From Fidelibacterota bacterium (GTDB taxonomy: Bacteria > Fidelibacterota > UBA8477 > JABMPR01): DNA of 64,000 nucleotides. The DNA is taken from NCBI GenBank assembly GCA_016844945.1, contig JAERTJ010000054.1, positions 1-64,000 of the forward strand, written 5' to 3'. Below, in pieces: positions 20,101 through 29,627 of this stretch (positions within the stretch are counted from its first letter, which is position 1; each line of letters opens with the position of its first letter). Position numbers and translations under genes: made by a program. Below the pieces are notes generated by a model that was not told the DNA's origin, made no database searches, and worked only from the letters and a program-made list of their open reading frames with translations.

Positions 20101-23100
20101 AGGATTGAGGTTTGAAGTGACCGTACCTGTGCTGGCATCAAAACGACTCAGATTATCACCGGCAGAATTCCAGAAATATAAGTCACCCTGGTCGTCAAAA
20201 TCGGCTCGTGTAGAAGCATAAGGAATTGAGATGGACGTCAGGACAGTAACATCACCTGAAGCGTCAATCCGTACCAGTCTGTCGCCTGCCACTGTAAGGT
20301 CTTGCTCAAAACCATAGATGAGACCGTCTTGTTGATTATAACCAATACCATCAATGGTGTAACCTGCTGATGCAACGGTGGTGTATGTGTAGGGACTGGT
20401 TGATGCATCCAGATAGGCAATCGTGCCGCTGGACCCATAGACCTGATAAAAATTGGGAGCACAAGCCAGGGGCGAGCCAGCGCCAGTTCCATAACCCTGT
20501 ACGTTAAACGTGTAGGTGGGTGTGTCTGGATCATTGCTGGTTACTGAAATGGTAGCCGTTCTGGCACCAACCACAAGGGGATCAAATTCAATAACAAAAC
20601 TGGTATTTCCGCCTACAGCAACACTGCTGGCGGGGTAACTGGAGACATAGAAATCACTACTGTTGGATCCAGAGATGGCAACCTTTGATCCTGTAAATGT
20701 TAGAGGTGCGCTACCATTATTGTTAATTGTATAGGTGACCATTCTATTGCCAAGGCTTACATCAACGTCACCAAAGTAGGTGCTGTCAAGTGTGCTTGGA
20801 GAGGTATCACCTGTCGAAATGGTGGAGCCATTCCCGGAAATGCTGATTTCAGAGGCTGTAGTTCCTGTGCCCTGGATTGCAAAGGTATAAGGGCTTTCTG
20901 TTAAATCACTATTATCAATGCTGACAGTTGCAGTTCGTAAACCTGTTCCAGACGGATCAAACGTGATTGTGAATGCTACAGTACTGGCTGGTGCAACCAG
21001 AGAGGCTGGTACAGCTGTAACGGTAAAGTCACCAGCATTTGCTCCAGAGATTTCAATTATTGGGTTGTCACCCAGGACCAGATCATCACTACCAATGTTA
21101 TGCACGACAAATTCCTGTGCCTCAGTAAAACCACCAACAACTTCCACACTTCCAAAATCAGTCCCATCATTGACTGCTGGTGTGCCATCGCCATCGGGAA
21201 TATCGATCATATTACCCTGGATGTTGATTTCTGATTGGGATATAGGGTCGTAGATACCGGTTCCCTGGATTTTAAAGGTGTAAGGGTTCTCATCAGAGTC
21301 ATCATTTTGAATGCTGATATAGGCTTGACGTGTTCCCAGGGCTGCAGGTGTGAAAGTGACTTCAAAACTTGTAGTTGCACTATCAATGGCAATGACGTTT
21401 GAAGGGCTTGATGTAATGGTAAACTCAGAAGCATTAACACCGGTGAGGTCTACATAGGGTGGAGGACCGGTGAGGTTCAGAGTAGCATAACCAATATTGC
21501 GAATAACAAACTGAGCTGTAGCAGGAATACCTGATATTTCAGCAGTTCCCAGCTCTGTGTTGTCAGATTCCATTGGGAAGCTATCGCCTGATTCAATGAC
21601 AATCCCATTACCCAGAACTTCAATCTCTTCATCCAGTGTTGATGTACCGAGGCCAGTTACAGCAAACGTAAATGGGTTTTCATCGGAATCATCATTTGAA
21701 ATGCTGATGGTTGCCTGGCGATTTCCAGTGGTTGTTGGATCAAACCCTACTTGAAAGGTGATTGACCCAGCAGGTGTAACTGTCGATCCAGTTGGTTGCT
21801 GGGTGACAATAAAGTCTCCTGCATTGGAACCAGAAATTTGGACAACAGGCATACCTGTCAGCGAAAGGTCACCAGAGCCAGGGTTTAAAATGGTAAAAGT
21901 ATGAACAATGGGTGTTTCAAAAATATCTCGACTACCAAAATCAGTATCATCTGCAATTGAGGGTGAGGTATCGCCATCGGAAATATCCACCAGGTTTCCC
22001 TGAACTGCAATTTCTGGAACAGTGGTTCCCGTCCCCTGAATATCAAAAGTAAAGGGGTCTTCATCCGTATCTGAGTTGGCTATTGAAAGCGTTGCTGTTC
22101 TAACTCCAGCTGCACTGGGATCAAAATGAATGGTGAATGTGGTGGAACCACTGGGAGTAATTGGAGTCACAGGGTTTACAGTAATTGAAAAATCACTGGC
22201 ATGTGTTCCACTGATTGCAATATAGGGTGATGATCCAGTCAGACTCAGGTTTGCCCCACCTGTATTTTGAATAGTAAAGACTGTACTGATTGAACCTGTA
22301 TCAATGTCATGGTTCCCAAAATCAGTTGCGTTGGTCGTCGTCGGAGTTGTGCTTCCTGAAACGATGTTTTGACCATTACCCTGTAAGGTAATCTCAGGAG
22401 CCAGCCCTGTTCCCTGGATATCAAAATCATAGGGGTTTTCATCGGAGTCATTGTTTGAAATACTTACGATGGCACTTCTAAGACCATCACCAGAAGGATC
22501 AAATGTAATCTGGAACGTGGTTGAGTTACCCGAAGTAATTGTGGCAGCAGGTGATGCTGTTACTGAAAAATCAGATGCATTTACTCCTGAGATGGAAACG
22601 CTCGGCGATCCGTTTAATGTGAGGTCAGCACCGGTTACGTTTTCAACGGTAAATGTGTGTACAATGGTACCTGATGCAGCTGAAATGGACCCAAAGTCTG
22701 TATCGTCAGAAATAGCGGGAGAAGTATCACCATCAGGAATCGTATTTCCGTTTCCAGTAATGTTGATTTCAGGCTCGGTTTGTTGATAGAGACCAGCGTC
22801 AACAGTACCGTTAAAATTTCCCGGTGTCAGCGTAAACTGATCTGAAAGACCCGTACTTGTATTCACATCACTATCGATATCGTCGGTGGCACCATTTTGA
22901 GTGGTAAAGATATAGCCACCAGGTAGGTTACTGACTCTAATCTGATAGGTAGTAGCTGAGACATTGGTAAAGAAATAAAATCCATTGGCATCTGAAGTTG
23001 TAGTTGCAACCGTTGAACCATTGCTGACCAGAACCAACTCAACGGTTACACCGGGTATACCGACTTCACCGAAATCCTGGTCACCATTATTGTTGACATC

Positions 23101-26100
23101 ATCCCAGATAAAATCTCCCACACCTGTTGAGATATATCCCGCATCCATACCCTCTTCGATAGAACCAACGCCAACAAAAAAATCGGCGGTTTGACCTGTA
23201 GCAGGGTCGGCATCACTATCGGAAACATCATCGCCGCCCTGGTCTTGCGAGGTAAGACTGAATCCGGCGGGGGCTCCAGAAAAGATGATGTAATATTCAG
23301 AGGGAGCCAGATTGTGGAAGGTATATTCACCATTTGCATCTGTTGTTGTGGAGGCAATAAAAGGATTGTCTATTCCATAAAGAGATACGGTTACACCAGC
23401 GAGACCTGCCTCGCCAGCATCCTGGACTCCATCCATATCATTGTCGACCCAGACCTTGTTTCCCACACTTCCCGTTGAAGGGAGTGGTGCCTCGGCCAGA
23501 GGACAAGAAGCTCCATCAGATTTATTTAGATTTGCTTCAGCTTGTCCAACATAAACACTTTCACCAGTGTTAACGTTAATCTTGTACATACGTCCACTCT
23601 GACTGTTGGTGGAGTATAGATAACCATCATTTGCGGACCACGAGGCACCGTAATAAGCACTGTTTACAGCTGTGGCGTACTCATCTGATAGTCGACCTGT
23701 AATTGTAATTGTGGACACAATATTGGTAAGTGGGTCGAATTTATAAAGTAAGTCTGTATGGATACCGTAAAACTTGCCATCAGAATTGAGATAGGCCATA
23801 TCAATAGGTAGCCATGTGACACCGGTTGTCGGGGTGCTACTGACGACAGCGCCAGCACTGGCATCAAAAACGGAAATATCATCTCCACCAGCATTCCAAA
23901 AATACATATCTCCTGAATTGTCAAAATCAGCTCGCCATGATAAATAGGGTATACTTACACTGGAGAGGACTGAAATAGTACCCGTTCCATCTATTCGAAT
24001 AAGGTTATCGCCGGGTACATCGGTGTCCATTTCAAACGCATAAAGTAACCCATCTTCCAGATTATAGCCAGCACCATTAATGGCATAGCCTGCCACTGCG
24101 ATTGTGGTATAAGAATAGGGGTTGGTGGTTCCATCCAGATAAGTGATTGTTCCTTCATCGCCAAAGATGTGAAAGAAGTTTGGCACACAAGCTAGAGGTG
24201 ACCCAGGACCTGTTCCATTCCCCTGAATGGCATAAACATAGGGGTTTTCGTCGTCATCATTGCTTGTTATAGAAACAGCGATATTTCTAAGACCAACTTG
24301 CGCGGGATCAAACTGCACCGAGAATTCTGAGCTACCACCTGGAAGTATGGTGGATGCGGGCATGTCTGTAACAGTGAACTCAGTATCTGCGTCACCAATA
24401 AGCGCAACCAGAGGACTTCCAGTTAATGTCAGGGTAGAATCACCGGTATTATAAATTGTATAGGTCACATGCTGATGACCCAGACTGGCGGTGACATCAC
24501 CAAAATAAGTGCTGTCCAACATGCTTGGGCTGGCATCAGCATTTTCGATTGTCAAACCATTACCCCGAATTTCAATCTCCGGGTAGGTCAATCCAAACCC
24601 TTCCACAGTAAAAGTGTAGGGGTTTTCGTCTGTATCGTTGTTCTCAATACTGATGACGGCTGTTCTTGAACCTGCACCAGATGGATTAAAGGTAACTATA
24701 AAAGGAACACTACCAGCAGGCGCTACCGGTGTGCTGGGTTGTTGGGTAATGGAAAAATCTGAGGCATGAACACCAGAAACACTCACCAACGGCGAACTGG
24801 TTAATATTAAATCCTGAGACCCAGTATTGTTTATAGTAAATGTTTGACTCAAGGAGCCGCTTGTTACGGCTACGACACCCAGATGTGTTCCATCAAGCTC
24901 AGAAGGCGAGGTGTCACCGGAGATGATGCTGGCCAGGTTTCCTTGCACATCAATTTCTGTATTTGACACGCCTCCTACACCGGTACCCTCTATGTCAAAG
25001 GTATAACTGCTTTCATCCAGATCATTGTTTGCGATGGTCAAGCTTGCTGAACGCGTGCCTGATGTCAGTGGATTAAAAGCAATTTGAAAGGTTGTGCTGC
25101 CGCCTGCTGCAATAATGGAGGATGGTGCTGTATGAACACTGAAATCTCCAGCATGCGAACCGGTGATACTGACCAATGGCCAGGCCCCCGTCAGGTTTAA
25201 CTGGGCGGGACCCGTATTTAAAATCGTATAGGTAACGATGCGTGACGTTGCACCCACATCCACAGAACCAAATGCTGTTGAATCAGTCGCTGATGGTGTG
25301 TCATCGCCAGAGACAATTTCAACAGTAGAGCCTTCGATTGAAATTTCCGGGTTAATGGTTCCTGTTCCCTGAATCGAAAAGGTGTAAGGGCTTTCATCAG
25401 CATCATTACTTGTGATGGAAACGGAAGCCTGGCGAAGACCAGTTGAAGGCGGATTGAAGGTGATCTGAAATGTTTGCGTACCACCCTGGGATGTAACTGT
25501 GGCTGAAGCCGGTTGTTGGGTAACTGTAAAATCGGAAGCATGAGCTCCGGATACAGCTACTACAGCAGGAAAGTTGGAAAGGCTTAAATCTCCTGAGCCA
25601 ATATTACTGATGGTAAACGTGTGTACAGTCGAACCATAGCTAATATCAGTATTGCCAAAATCTGTATCATTTAAAACGGAGACGCTGGTGCTTCCATCCG
25701 ATATGGATAGACCGCTTCCAGAAATGTCAATTTCCGGGGTTGCTGATCCTGTTCCCTGAATGTTAAAAGTATAGGGGTTTTCATCGCCATCGTCGCTAGC
25801 AATTGAAACCGTAGCTGAACGCATTCCAGAGGCACTTGGGTCAAATTGAATAACAAAAGTATCAGAGCCACTAGCAGCGATGCTAGATCCCGGTTGTGAG
25901 GTTACTAAAAATTCAGCAGCATGGGTTCCGGAAATCGCTACTACAGGACTTCCCGTTAAATAAAGAACCTCATTACCCAGGTTTGATATGGTAAACGTAT
26001 GATCAACGGTACCTGTAACAATATCTGTGCTTCCGAAATATGTGTCATCATTTACACTGGGGGATGTGTCGCCATCAAAAATCGAAATGCTGTTACCAGC

Positions 26101-26931
26101 AACATCAATTTCTGGTAGTCCCAGCCCTGTTCCCTGTATGTCAAATGTATACGGATTTTCATCAGAATCATCAGAAGCAATGGTAACTGTTGCTGAACGA
26201 AGCCCAAGGTCTGAGGGATCAAACTGAATAATAAAGGTTGTGTTGTTCCCACCTGTGATGGTGGCTCCAGGTTGGGAAGTAACTGTAAAATCCGAAGCAT
26301 GAGATCCGCTGATGTTAACAAGCGGTGACCCACTCAGGGTAAGATCCAGATCACCTAAATTTAAAATTGTAAAGGTTTTTGAAACCGCTCCCGACACCGC
26401 CACAATGCTACCGAAACCTGTATCGTCTCCGGTTGAGGGTGTGGTGTCTCCATCGGGAATAGAAGTGCCGTTCCCTTGAATATCAATTTCAGCCGGGAGG
26501 TAGATACCGGCATCAATATGGGTCAGCGTGGCATTTCTTACTGCAGTAATTATACCTGTTGTACCTGTAGATGTGTTGGCATCACTGTCGAGATCATCGT
26601 CTCCACCCTGATCCTGGGGACTGAAAAGATATCCAGCAGGCAGGACAAATGTTACTGTATAGTTTTTACGTGACCTTAAATCACCACTTTGCCAGTTTCC
26701 GTTAGCATCTGTGGTTGTGGTACCATTATAGGTAACATTCGCCCCAGTGATGTTAACTGTTACCCCGGCTACCCCGGGTTCACCAGCATCTTGAATACCA
26801 TTCGCATTGGTATCGTGCCAGACCTTGTCACCAATATACTCAGCTGCAATAGAGGGCTGTACAAGGAGGAACAATAACAAGAGAACAGAGAAAAAATATT
26901 TGGCAAACACTGGAGCGTCAGAAAAACTCAA
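17200..26931 (-). CDS. Giant secreted repeat protein: SdrD B-like, choice-of-anchor-D, DUF6923-like and C-terminal DUF11 domains
   Basis: Signal peptide KYFFSVLLLLFLLVQPSIAA; about 16 repeats ending ENPYTFxIQGTG; SdrD modules (GDxVWxDxDxDGxQDxGExGxxGVxV); DUF11-like tail. Annotated start is TTG; GTG at 26910 is an alternative. Confidence 0.85.
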   Translation of the reverse strand: MSFSDAPVFAKYFFSVLLLLFLLVQPSIAAEYIGDKVWHDTNANGIQDAGEPGVAGVTVNITGANVTYNGTTTTDANGNWQSGDLRSRKNYTVTFVLPAGYLFSPQDQGGDDDLDSDANTSTGTTGIITAVRNATLTHIDAGIYLPAEIDIQGNGTSIPDGDTTPSTGDDTGFGSIVAVSGAVSKTFTILNLGDLDLTLSGSPLVNISGSHASDFTVTSQPGATITGGNNTTFIIQFDPSDLGLRSATVTIASDDSDENPYTFDIQGTGLGLPEIDVAGNSISIFDGDTSPSVNDDTYFGSTDIVTGTVDHTFTISNLGNEVLYLTGSPVVAISGTHAAEFLVTSQPGSSIAASGSDTFVIQFDPSASGMRSATVSIASDDGDENPYTFNIQGTGSATPEIDISGSGLSISDGSTSVSVLNDTDFGNTDISYGSTVHTFTISNIGSGDLSLSNFPAVVAVSGAHASDFTVTQQPASATVTSQGGTQTFQITFNPPSTGLRQASVSITSNDADESPYTFSIQGTGTINPEISIEGSTVEIVSGDDTPSATDSTAFGSVDVGATSRIVTYTILNTGPAQLNLTGAWPLVSITGSHAGDFSVHTAPSSIIAAGGSTTFQIAFNPLTSGTRSASLTIANNDLDESSYTFDIEGTGVGGVSNTEIDVQGNLASIISGDTSPSELDGTHLGVVAVTSGSLSQTFTINNTGSQDLILTSSPLVSVSGVHASDFSITQQPSTPVAPAGSVPFIVTFNPSGAGSRTAVISIENNDTDENPYTFTVEGFGLTYPEIEIRGNGLTIENADASPSMLDSTYFGDVTASLGHQHVTYTIYNTGDSTLTLTGSPLVALIGDADTEFTVTDMPASTILPGGSSEFSVQFDPAQVGLRNIAVSITSNDDDENPYVYAIQGNGTGPGSPLACVPNFFHIFGDEGTITYLDGTTNPYSYTTIAVAGYAINGAGYNLEDGLLYAFEMDTDVPGDNLIRIDGTGTISVLSSVSIPYLSWRADFDNSGDMYFWNAGGDDISVFDASAGAVVSSTPTTGVTWLPIDMAYLNSDGKFYGIHTDLLYKFDPLTNIVSTITITGRLSDEYATAVNSAYYGASWSANDGYLYSTNSQSGRMYKINVNTGESVYVGQAEANLNKSDGASCPLAEAPLPSTGSVGNKVWVDNDMDGVQDAGEAGLAGVTVSLYGIDNPFIASTTTDANGEYTFHNLAPSEYYIIFSGAPAGFSLTSQDQGGDDVSDSDADPATGQTADFFVGVGSIEEGMDAGYISTGVGDFIWDDVNNNGDQDFGEVGIPGVTVELVLVSNGSTVATTTSDANGFYFFTNVSATTYQIRVSNLPGGYIFTTQNGATDDIDSDVNTSTGLSDQFTLTPGNFNGTVDAGLYQQTEPEINITGNGNTIPDGDTSPAISDDTDFGSISAASGTIVHTFTVENVTGADLTLNGSPSVSISGVNASDFSVTASPAATITSGNSTTFQITFDPSGDGLRSAIVSISNNDSDENPYDFDIQGTGLAPEITLQGNGQNIVSGSTTPTTTNATDFGNHDIDTGSISTVFTIQNTGGANLSLTGSSPYIAISGTHASDFSITVNPVTPITPSGSTTFTIHFDPSAAGVRTATLSIANSDTDEDPFTFDIQGTGTTVPEIAVQGNLVDISDGDTSPSIADDTDFGSRDIFETPIVHTFTILNPGSGDLSLTGMPVVQISGSNAGDFIVTQQPTGSTVTPAGSITFQVGFDPTTTGNRQATISISNDDSDENPFTFAVTGLGTSTLDEEIEVLGNGIVIESGDSFPMESDNTELGTAEISGIPATAQFVIRNIGYATLNLTGPPPYVDLTGVNASEFTITSSPSNVIAIDSATTSFEVTFTPAALGTRQAYISIQNDDSDENPYTFKIQGTGIYDPISQSEINIQGNMIDIPDGDGTPAVNDGTDFGSVEVVGGFTEAQEFVVHNIGSDDLVLGDNPIIEISGANAGDFTVTAVPASLVAPASTVAFTITFDPSGTGLRTATVSIDNSDLTESPYTFAIQGTGTTASEISISGNGSTISTGDTSPSTLDSTYFGDVDVSLGNRMVTYTINNNGSAPLTFTGSKVAISGSNSSDFYVSSYPASSVAVGGNTSFVIEFDPLVVGARTATISVTSNDPDTPTYTFNVQGYGTGAGSPLACAPNFYQVYGSSGTIAYLDASTSPYTYTTVASAGYTIDGIGYNQQDGLIYGFEQDLTVAGDRLVRIDASGDVTVLTSISIPYASTRADFDDQGDLYFWNSAGDNLSRFDASTGTVTSNLNPGGADFLAQDMAFRSSDGLFYGVNGSTLYIYNPGSNSVSTEAVQGKLSDDLIAGTNGNAFGATWTASDGYVYVANNTSGRMYKVNVSTNPVESIYVGQSLATSNSDGASCAVAASPLPTSGSIGDLVWLDSDGDGIQDAGESGLAGVTVSLYVSDGTPVGTAVTAADGLYSFGSLGAGEYYLTFTTPPAGFSLTTKTAGTNDGLDSDPDPATLKTDNIEITPGVVNSSIDAGFKATGVGDFVWLDIDEDGIQDPGENGVPGINVEIKTDPAGVSMGTTTTDASGKYIFTGLSAATYRLYFTNLPAGYAFSLQNQGADDALDSDVDAGNGQSDVFTLSTGVYNSTVDVGVYQLSVPEIDVTGNYRSIPSGDTSPQTLDYTDFGDVDAGTGSLARIFMVHNGVGTDLTLNGTPKVVVSGTHASEFVLTTAPATLVSSGDSTAFEITFSPAAEGLRTATLSIANTDPDEGPYTFDVRGFGLASEIQVEGNSQIIVDGSTTPTASNYTDFGSEDILTGSQAQIFSILNSGNANLTLSDAPDFIVISGDHAADFSVTSAPTSPVATNNSTTFTITFNPEAEGLRSATISIANNDLDENPFTFAIQGIGLASPEITVAANGQLIADGDLTPSVSDSTEFGSKDILSDTQVNTFKIINTGSGDLTLTGNPFVILTGAHAGDFLINSQPAASTVPAGDSLAFEVTFDPTAVGLRSASISIASDDEDENPFNFNIQGTGVASSEINVTGNGVSIVSGDLTPGLTDSTLFTATILDSTSHVSYIIENPGSAILTLTNPEPYITISGTNSSDFTLSQTPSATIAAGGGTTGFTIRFVPSEEGMRTALVSIASDDSDENPYTFAIQGEGLPTPPPVLTLVESVDLTVAAPGDTLTYTVVYSNVGAGLATSVVVDQSIPDNSTYVENSASGVGMTISYSHDNAGSYDTSQAAPVTDIKFQKEGTLVAGGNGTITFRVVVD
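17500..26500 (-). repeat. Tandem ~330-bp choice-of-anchor-D repeats within the giant gene (interrupted)
   Basis: Protein repeat unit of ~110 aa, about 16 copies arranged roughly 6+6+4. Confidence 0.8.
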
Positions 26932-26959
26932 AGAGCCAATTGATAAGGCTCTTGAGTTT
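26924..26959 (-). terminator. Terminator/attenuator-like hairpin overlapping the annotated start of the giant ORF
   Basis: Minus strand AAACTCAAGAGCC-TTATCAATT-GGCTCTTTGAGTTTTTC: 13-bp stem with one bulge then U-tract. Confidence 0.65.
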
Positions 26960-27019
26960 ATATTTAGGGTTGGAGTTGGTGTAATAGTTTTCAGGATCTG
27001 ACTTCCTTACAGATAGGAC

Positions 27020-27035
27020 CTGTTCCCTGGAACAG
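27020..27035. promoter_or_regulatory. Short perfect palindrome (operator or hairpin)
   Basis: CTGTTCC-CT-GGAACAG. Confidence 0.35.
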
Positions 27036-27448
27036 TGTGCTGAACCCCCGGACAGAATTGAGCCAAAGACCGGGTACCGTTTCCCGGGTGATTAAAACAT
27101 TCTGGTAAATTGATCTCTGCATAACTACTTATATATATGTCAAAGGTCGTGCCAGCACTATAAACCACATCTAAACCATTAAATATTAAGATAATATGTA
27201 TCCTTTTTTAATGATGTGAAAATCACGGGGTGTTAACTATATCTGACGTGATTTATAACCATGTAATAATAAGGAGACAGTACATAACAAAAGCAATCAT
27301 TCAATTGAGGTGTTTAAATGCGGTGAGTTTGACCACCAACCTGAGAGGGAAAGGGAAATTTGTTAGCTACACAGGAGCAATGTTTTGCCAGGACGAACGC
27401 TCCATAGTTTGGGTTGATTGTCGCTGTTGATACAGATGAAAAATCAGT

Positions 27449-27802
27449 TTAAACCCCTAACCGTTTTTGTTCCTTTTTGCTCATGGTTTTAACAACCAGG
27501 ACATAGGAATCTTCAATCAGTTTTATGAGCATATTCTTCTCAACTGAGTCATCCAGAATCACTGTATTCCAATGGTCTTTAGTCATATGATATCCCGGTC
27601 GTATTGCTTCGAACTGGGAGCGTAAAATCAACGCATCATCAGGGTTGCACTTCAAGTTTATTGCAAGCGGATCCTTGTCTATACTTACCAGAGCAAACAT
27701 CTTTTTACCCACCTTAAAAACAGGTGTGATATCATCAAAAGGAAAGGTGAGTGTGGCATCATTCAAGGAGAGTAAAAGTTTTTCCAGTTCGTCATATTGC
27801 AT
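27449..27802 (-). CDS. MmcQ/YjbR family protein
   Basis: FPFDDITPVFKVGKKMFALVSID... LRSQFEAIRPGYHMTKDHWNTVILD. Confidence 0.85.
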   Translation of the reverse strand: MQYDELEKLLLSLNDATLTFPFDDITPVFKVGKKMFALVSIDKDPLAINLKCNPDDALILRSQFEAIRPGYHMTKDHWNTVILDDSVEKNMLIKLIEDSYVLVVKTMSKKEQKRLGV

Positions 27803-27814
27803 GAAACTTAGTCC

Positions 27815-28480
27815 TTATTGAATAGACAAATTGCTGATGGTATTCATGAATTGTTGAAGCTTATTTTTATCCAGATACCCACCAGAGCGAACACCAGAAC
27901 AGAGATCAACACCGCTGGGTTTTACATGAGTTATGGCGTCACTAATATTTTCAGGGTTTAATCCACCCGCCAGAAAAACGGGTAATTCGCTACCCTGACA
28001 AATTTCCCGACTGATACCCCAATCATGCGTAGCCCCTGTTCCTCCAAGCGTCTTTATTTTTGCTTCAGGATTTCCCGAATCAAGGAGAAGGAAATCGACG
28101 TTATCTTGATATGCTTGTGCCTCCTTCAGGGATGAATTATCGCGGACATGAATGACCTGAATCAGTGCTGTTGTTCGTCGTGCTTTTTTGAGCTTGAGTA
28201 GCTCTGTCGGAGGTAGAGTATCCACCAACTGAATACCCCAGGTTTTGACCGTATTGTGCTGAGCGATTATCTCATCACTCGTAAGCTTACTGGTGAGTAA
28301 AATGGTTTTGGTTTCAGAGGGTAGTCCAGCAACAATATCTTTGATTTCAGTAAGCGATATAACACCAGGTCCACTGGGCATTTCAGATACCAACCCCAAA
28401 TAATCCGCACCGGCTTCTCGTGCCATTTGGGCTTCGCTTAAAGAACTAATACAACATACTTTAACCTTTGGTAAGGACAT
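27815..28480 (-). CDS. Phosphoribosylanthranilate isomerase (TrpF)-like TIM barrel
   Basis: VKVCCISSLSEAQMAREAGADYLGLV; FLAGGLNPENISDAI; VDLCSGVRSGGYLDKNKLQQF. Confidence 0.7.
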   Translation of the reverse strand: MSLPKVKVCCISSLSEAQMAREAGADYLGLVSEMPSGPGVISLTEIKDIVAGLPSETKTILLTSKLTSDEIIAQHNTVKTWGIQLVDTLPPTELLKLKKARRTTALIQVIHVRDNSSLKEAQAYQDNVDFLLLDSGNPEAKIKTLGGTGATHDWGISREICQGSELPVFLAGGLNPENISDAITHVKPSGVDLCSGVRSGGYLDKNKLQQFMNTISNLSIQ

Positions 28481-28629
28481 TAAAAAACCTCAAGATTGTA
28501 AAATTCAACAAAAAACCCAAAATACGTTAAAAAAGCTCATAATATAAAATAAATGGGGGCTAACAGGTGCAAGGTCGCACTTCACGAGGGAAAAACAAGG
28601 GCTAATGTTGATTATACTTCATGTCAATT

Positions 28630-29622
28630 TTAGTTAAAGTACTTCTTTAAGTCGTTTAAAACCACGGCTGGAAGCTCGCTTTTCACCCGAATGAAATAAA
28701 TGCTATGTGCTTCACAGAAGCCGGGGTCAAGTTTGATATAATCCTTTTGTGTAGTAATCCAATATGAGCATGAATTATCAGTGATCATATCAAGCTGCCC
28801 CTGAGTGTATTGTGCATGATCAGGGAAAGATATTTGCGTATGAGCGGGACCGTGAATTGCGTTAACAGAATCAAAAAAATACTGTGGATTTCCCAGGCCA
28901 GCGAACAGTCCATAGTCACCTGAAAGTTCATCGAGATTAAGGCTGGAATCCTGGCTGTTGTAGACCTTTTTTTCCAGTGTAAAAGACAGGTTTTGTCCCT
29001 GCTTAGAACCCCGGGCATTTTTGCTGTAAAGGATCTGATCCGCCCGGTGAAGCTCATGCGCTTTTTCACGAAAATTTCCCCAGGGTAGGAGGTGCTGTTT
29101 TTGAGTCGACGGATAATCAATGATGACAATATCCAGATCCCGAAAAAGACGTCTGTGTTGAAAGCCATCATCCAGAATGATGACATCAGGGGTGAAATTA
29201 TCCTCAAGATATTGAGCACCAACCACACGATTTTCTGACACCACGACAGGCACTCCAGGAAAGTTTTGAGCCAATAAAAATGGCTCGTCCCCAGACTCTA
29301 AAACAGATGCCCTATGGGCGGTCATATTAGCAACAACCAATAACCCTTTTGTCTGTCGCCCGTAGCCCCGGGATAATATTGAAGGGTTTTTATTTTGATC
29401 TAAAAAATATTGAACCAGGGACTGTACAAGAATTGTTTTTCCACTACCGCCTGCTGAAATATTCCCCACAGAAATAACTGGAGTTTTGACACGATGAATT
29501 TTAAAAAGTCCTTTGTTGTAACAGAAATTTCTCATGGAAATCAGGATGCCATATATGCTGGATAATATTATTCGTACGGGTAAGAACCAGGTGGCAGAAT
29601 GCAAATATTTAGCGATGCTCAT
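28630..29622 (-). CDS. lpxK: Tetraacyldisaccharide 4'-kinase
   Basis: VGNISAGGSGKTILVQSL P-loop, LSRGYGR, VIILDDGFQHRRLFRDLDIVIID. Confidence 0.92.
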   Translation of the reverse strand: MSIAKYLHSATWFLPVRIILSSIYGILISMRNFCYNKGLFKIHRVKTPVISVGNISAGGSGKTILVQSLVQYFLDQNKNPSILSRGYGRQTKGLLVVANMTAHRASVLESGDEPFLLAQNFPGVPVVVSENRVVGAQYLEDNFTPDVIILDDGFQHRRLFRDLDIVIIDYPSTQKQHLLPWGNFREKAHELHRADQILYSKNARGSKQGQNLSFTLEKKVYNSQDSSLNLDELSGDYGLFAGLGNPQYFFDSVNAIHGPAHTQISFPDHAQYTQGQLDMITDNSCSYWITTQKDYIKLDPGFCEAHSIYFIRVKSELPAVVLNDLKKYFN

Positions 29623-29627
29623 CAGGC

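Noticed and set aside
17500-26500. Periodic repeats that could suggest CRISPR or satellite DNA
   Set aside because: Period is ~330 bp and in frame with diverged copies; explained by anchor-D domains.
17337-26877. Many plus-strand and alternate-frame ORFs inside the giant gene
   Set aside because: They recur with the protein repeats (shadow ORFs of repetitive coding DNA) and show low-complexity translations.
26985-27040. Minus-strand CAGGTCC...TAAGGAAG resembles the SRP RNA apical motif
   Set aside because: Spacing and flanking nucleotides do not match the conserved GGUCAGGUCCGGAAGGAAGCAGCC core; not called as ffs.
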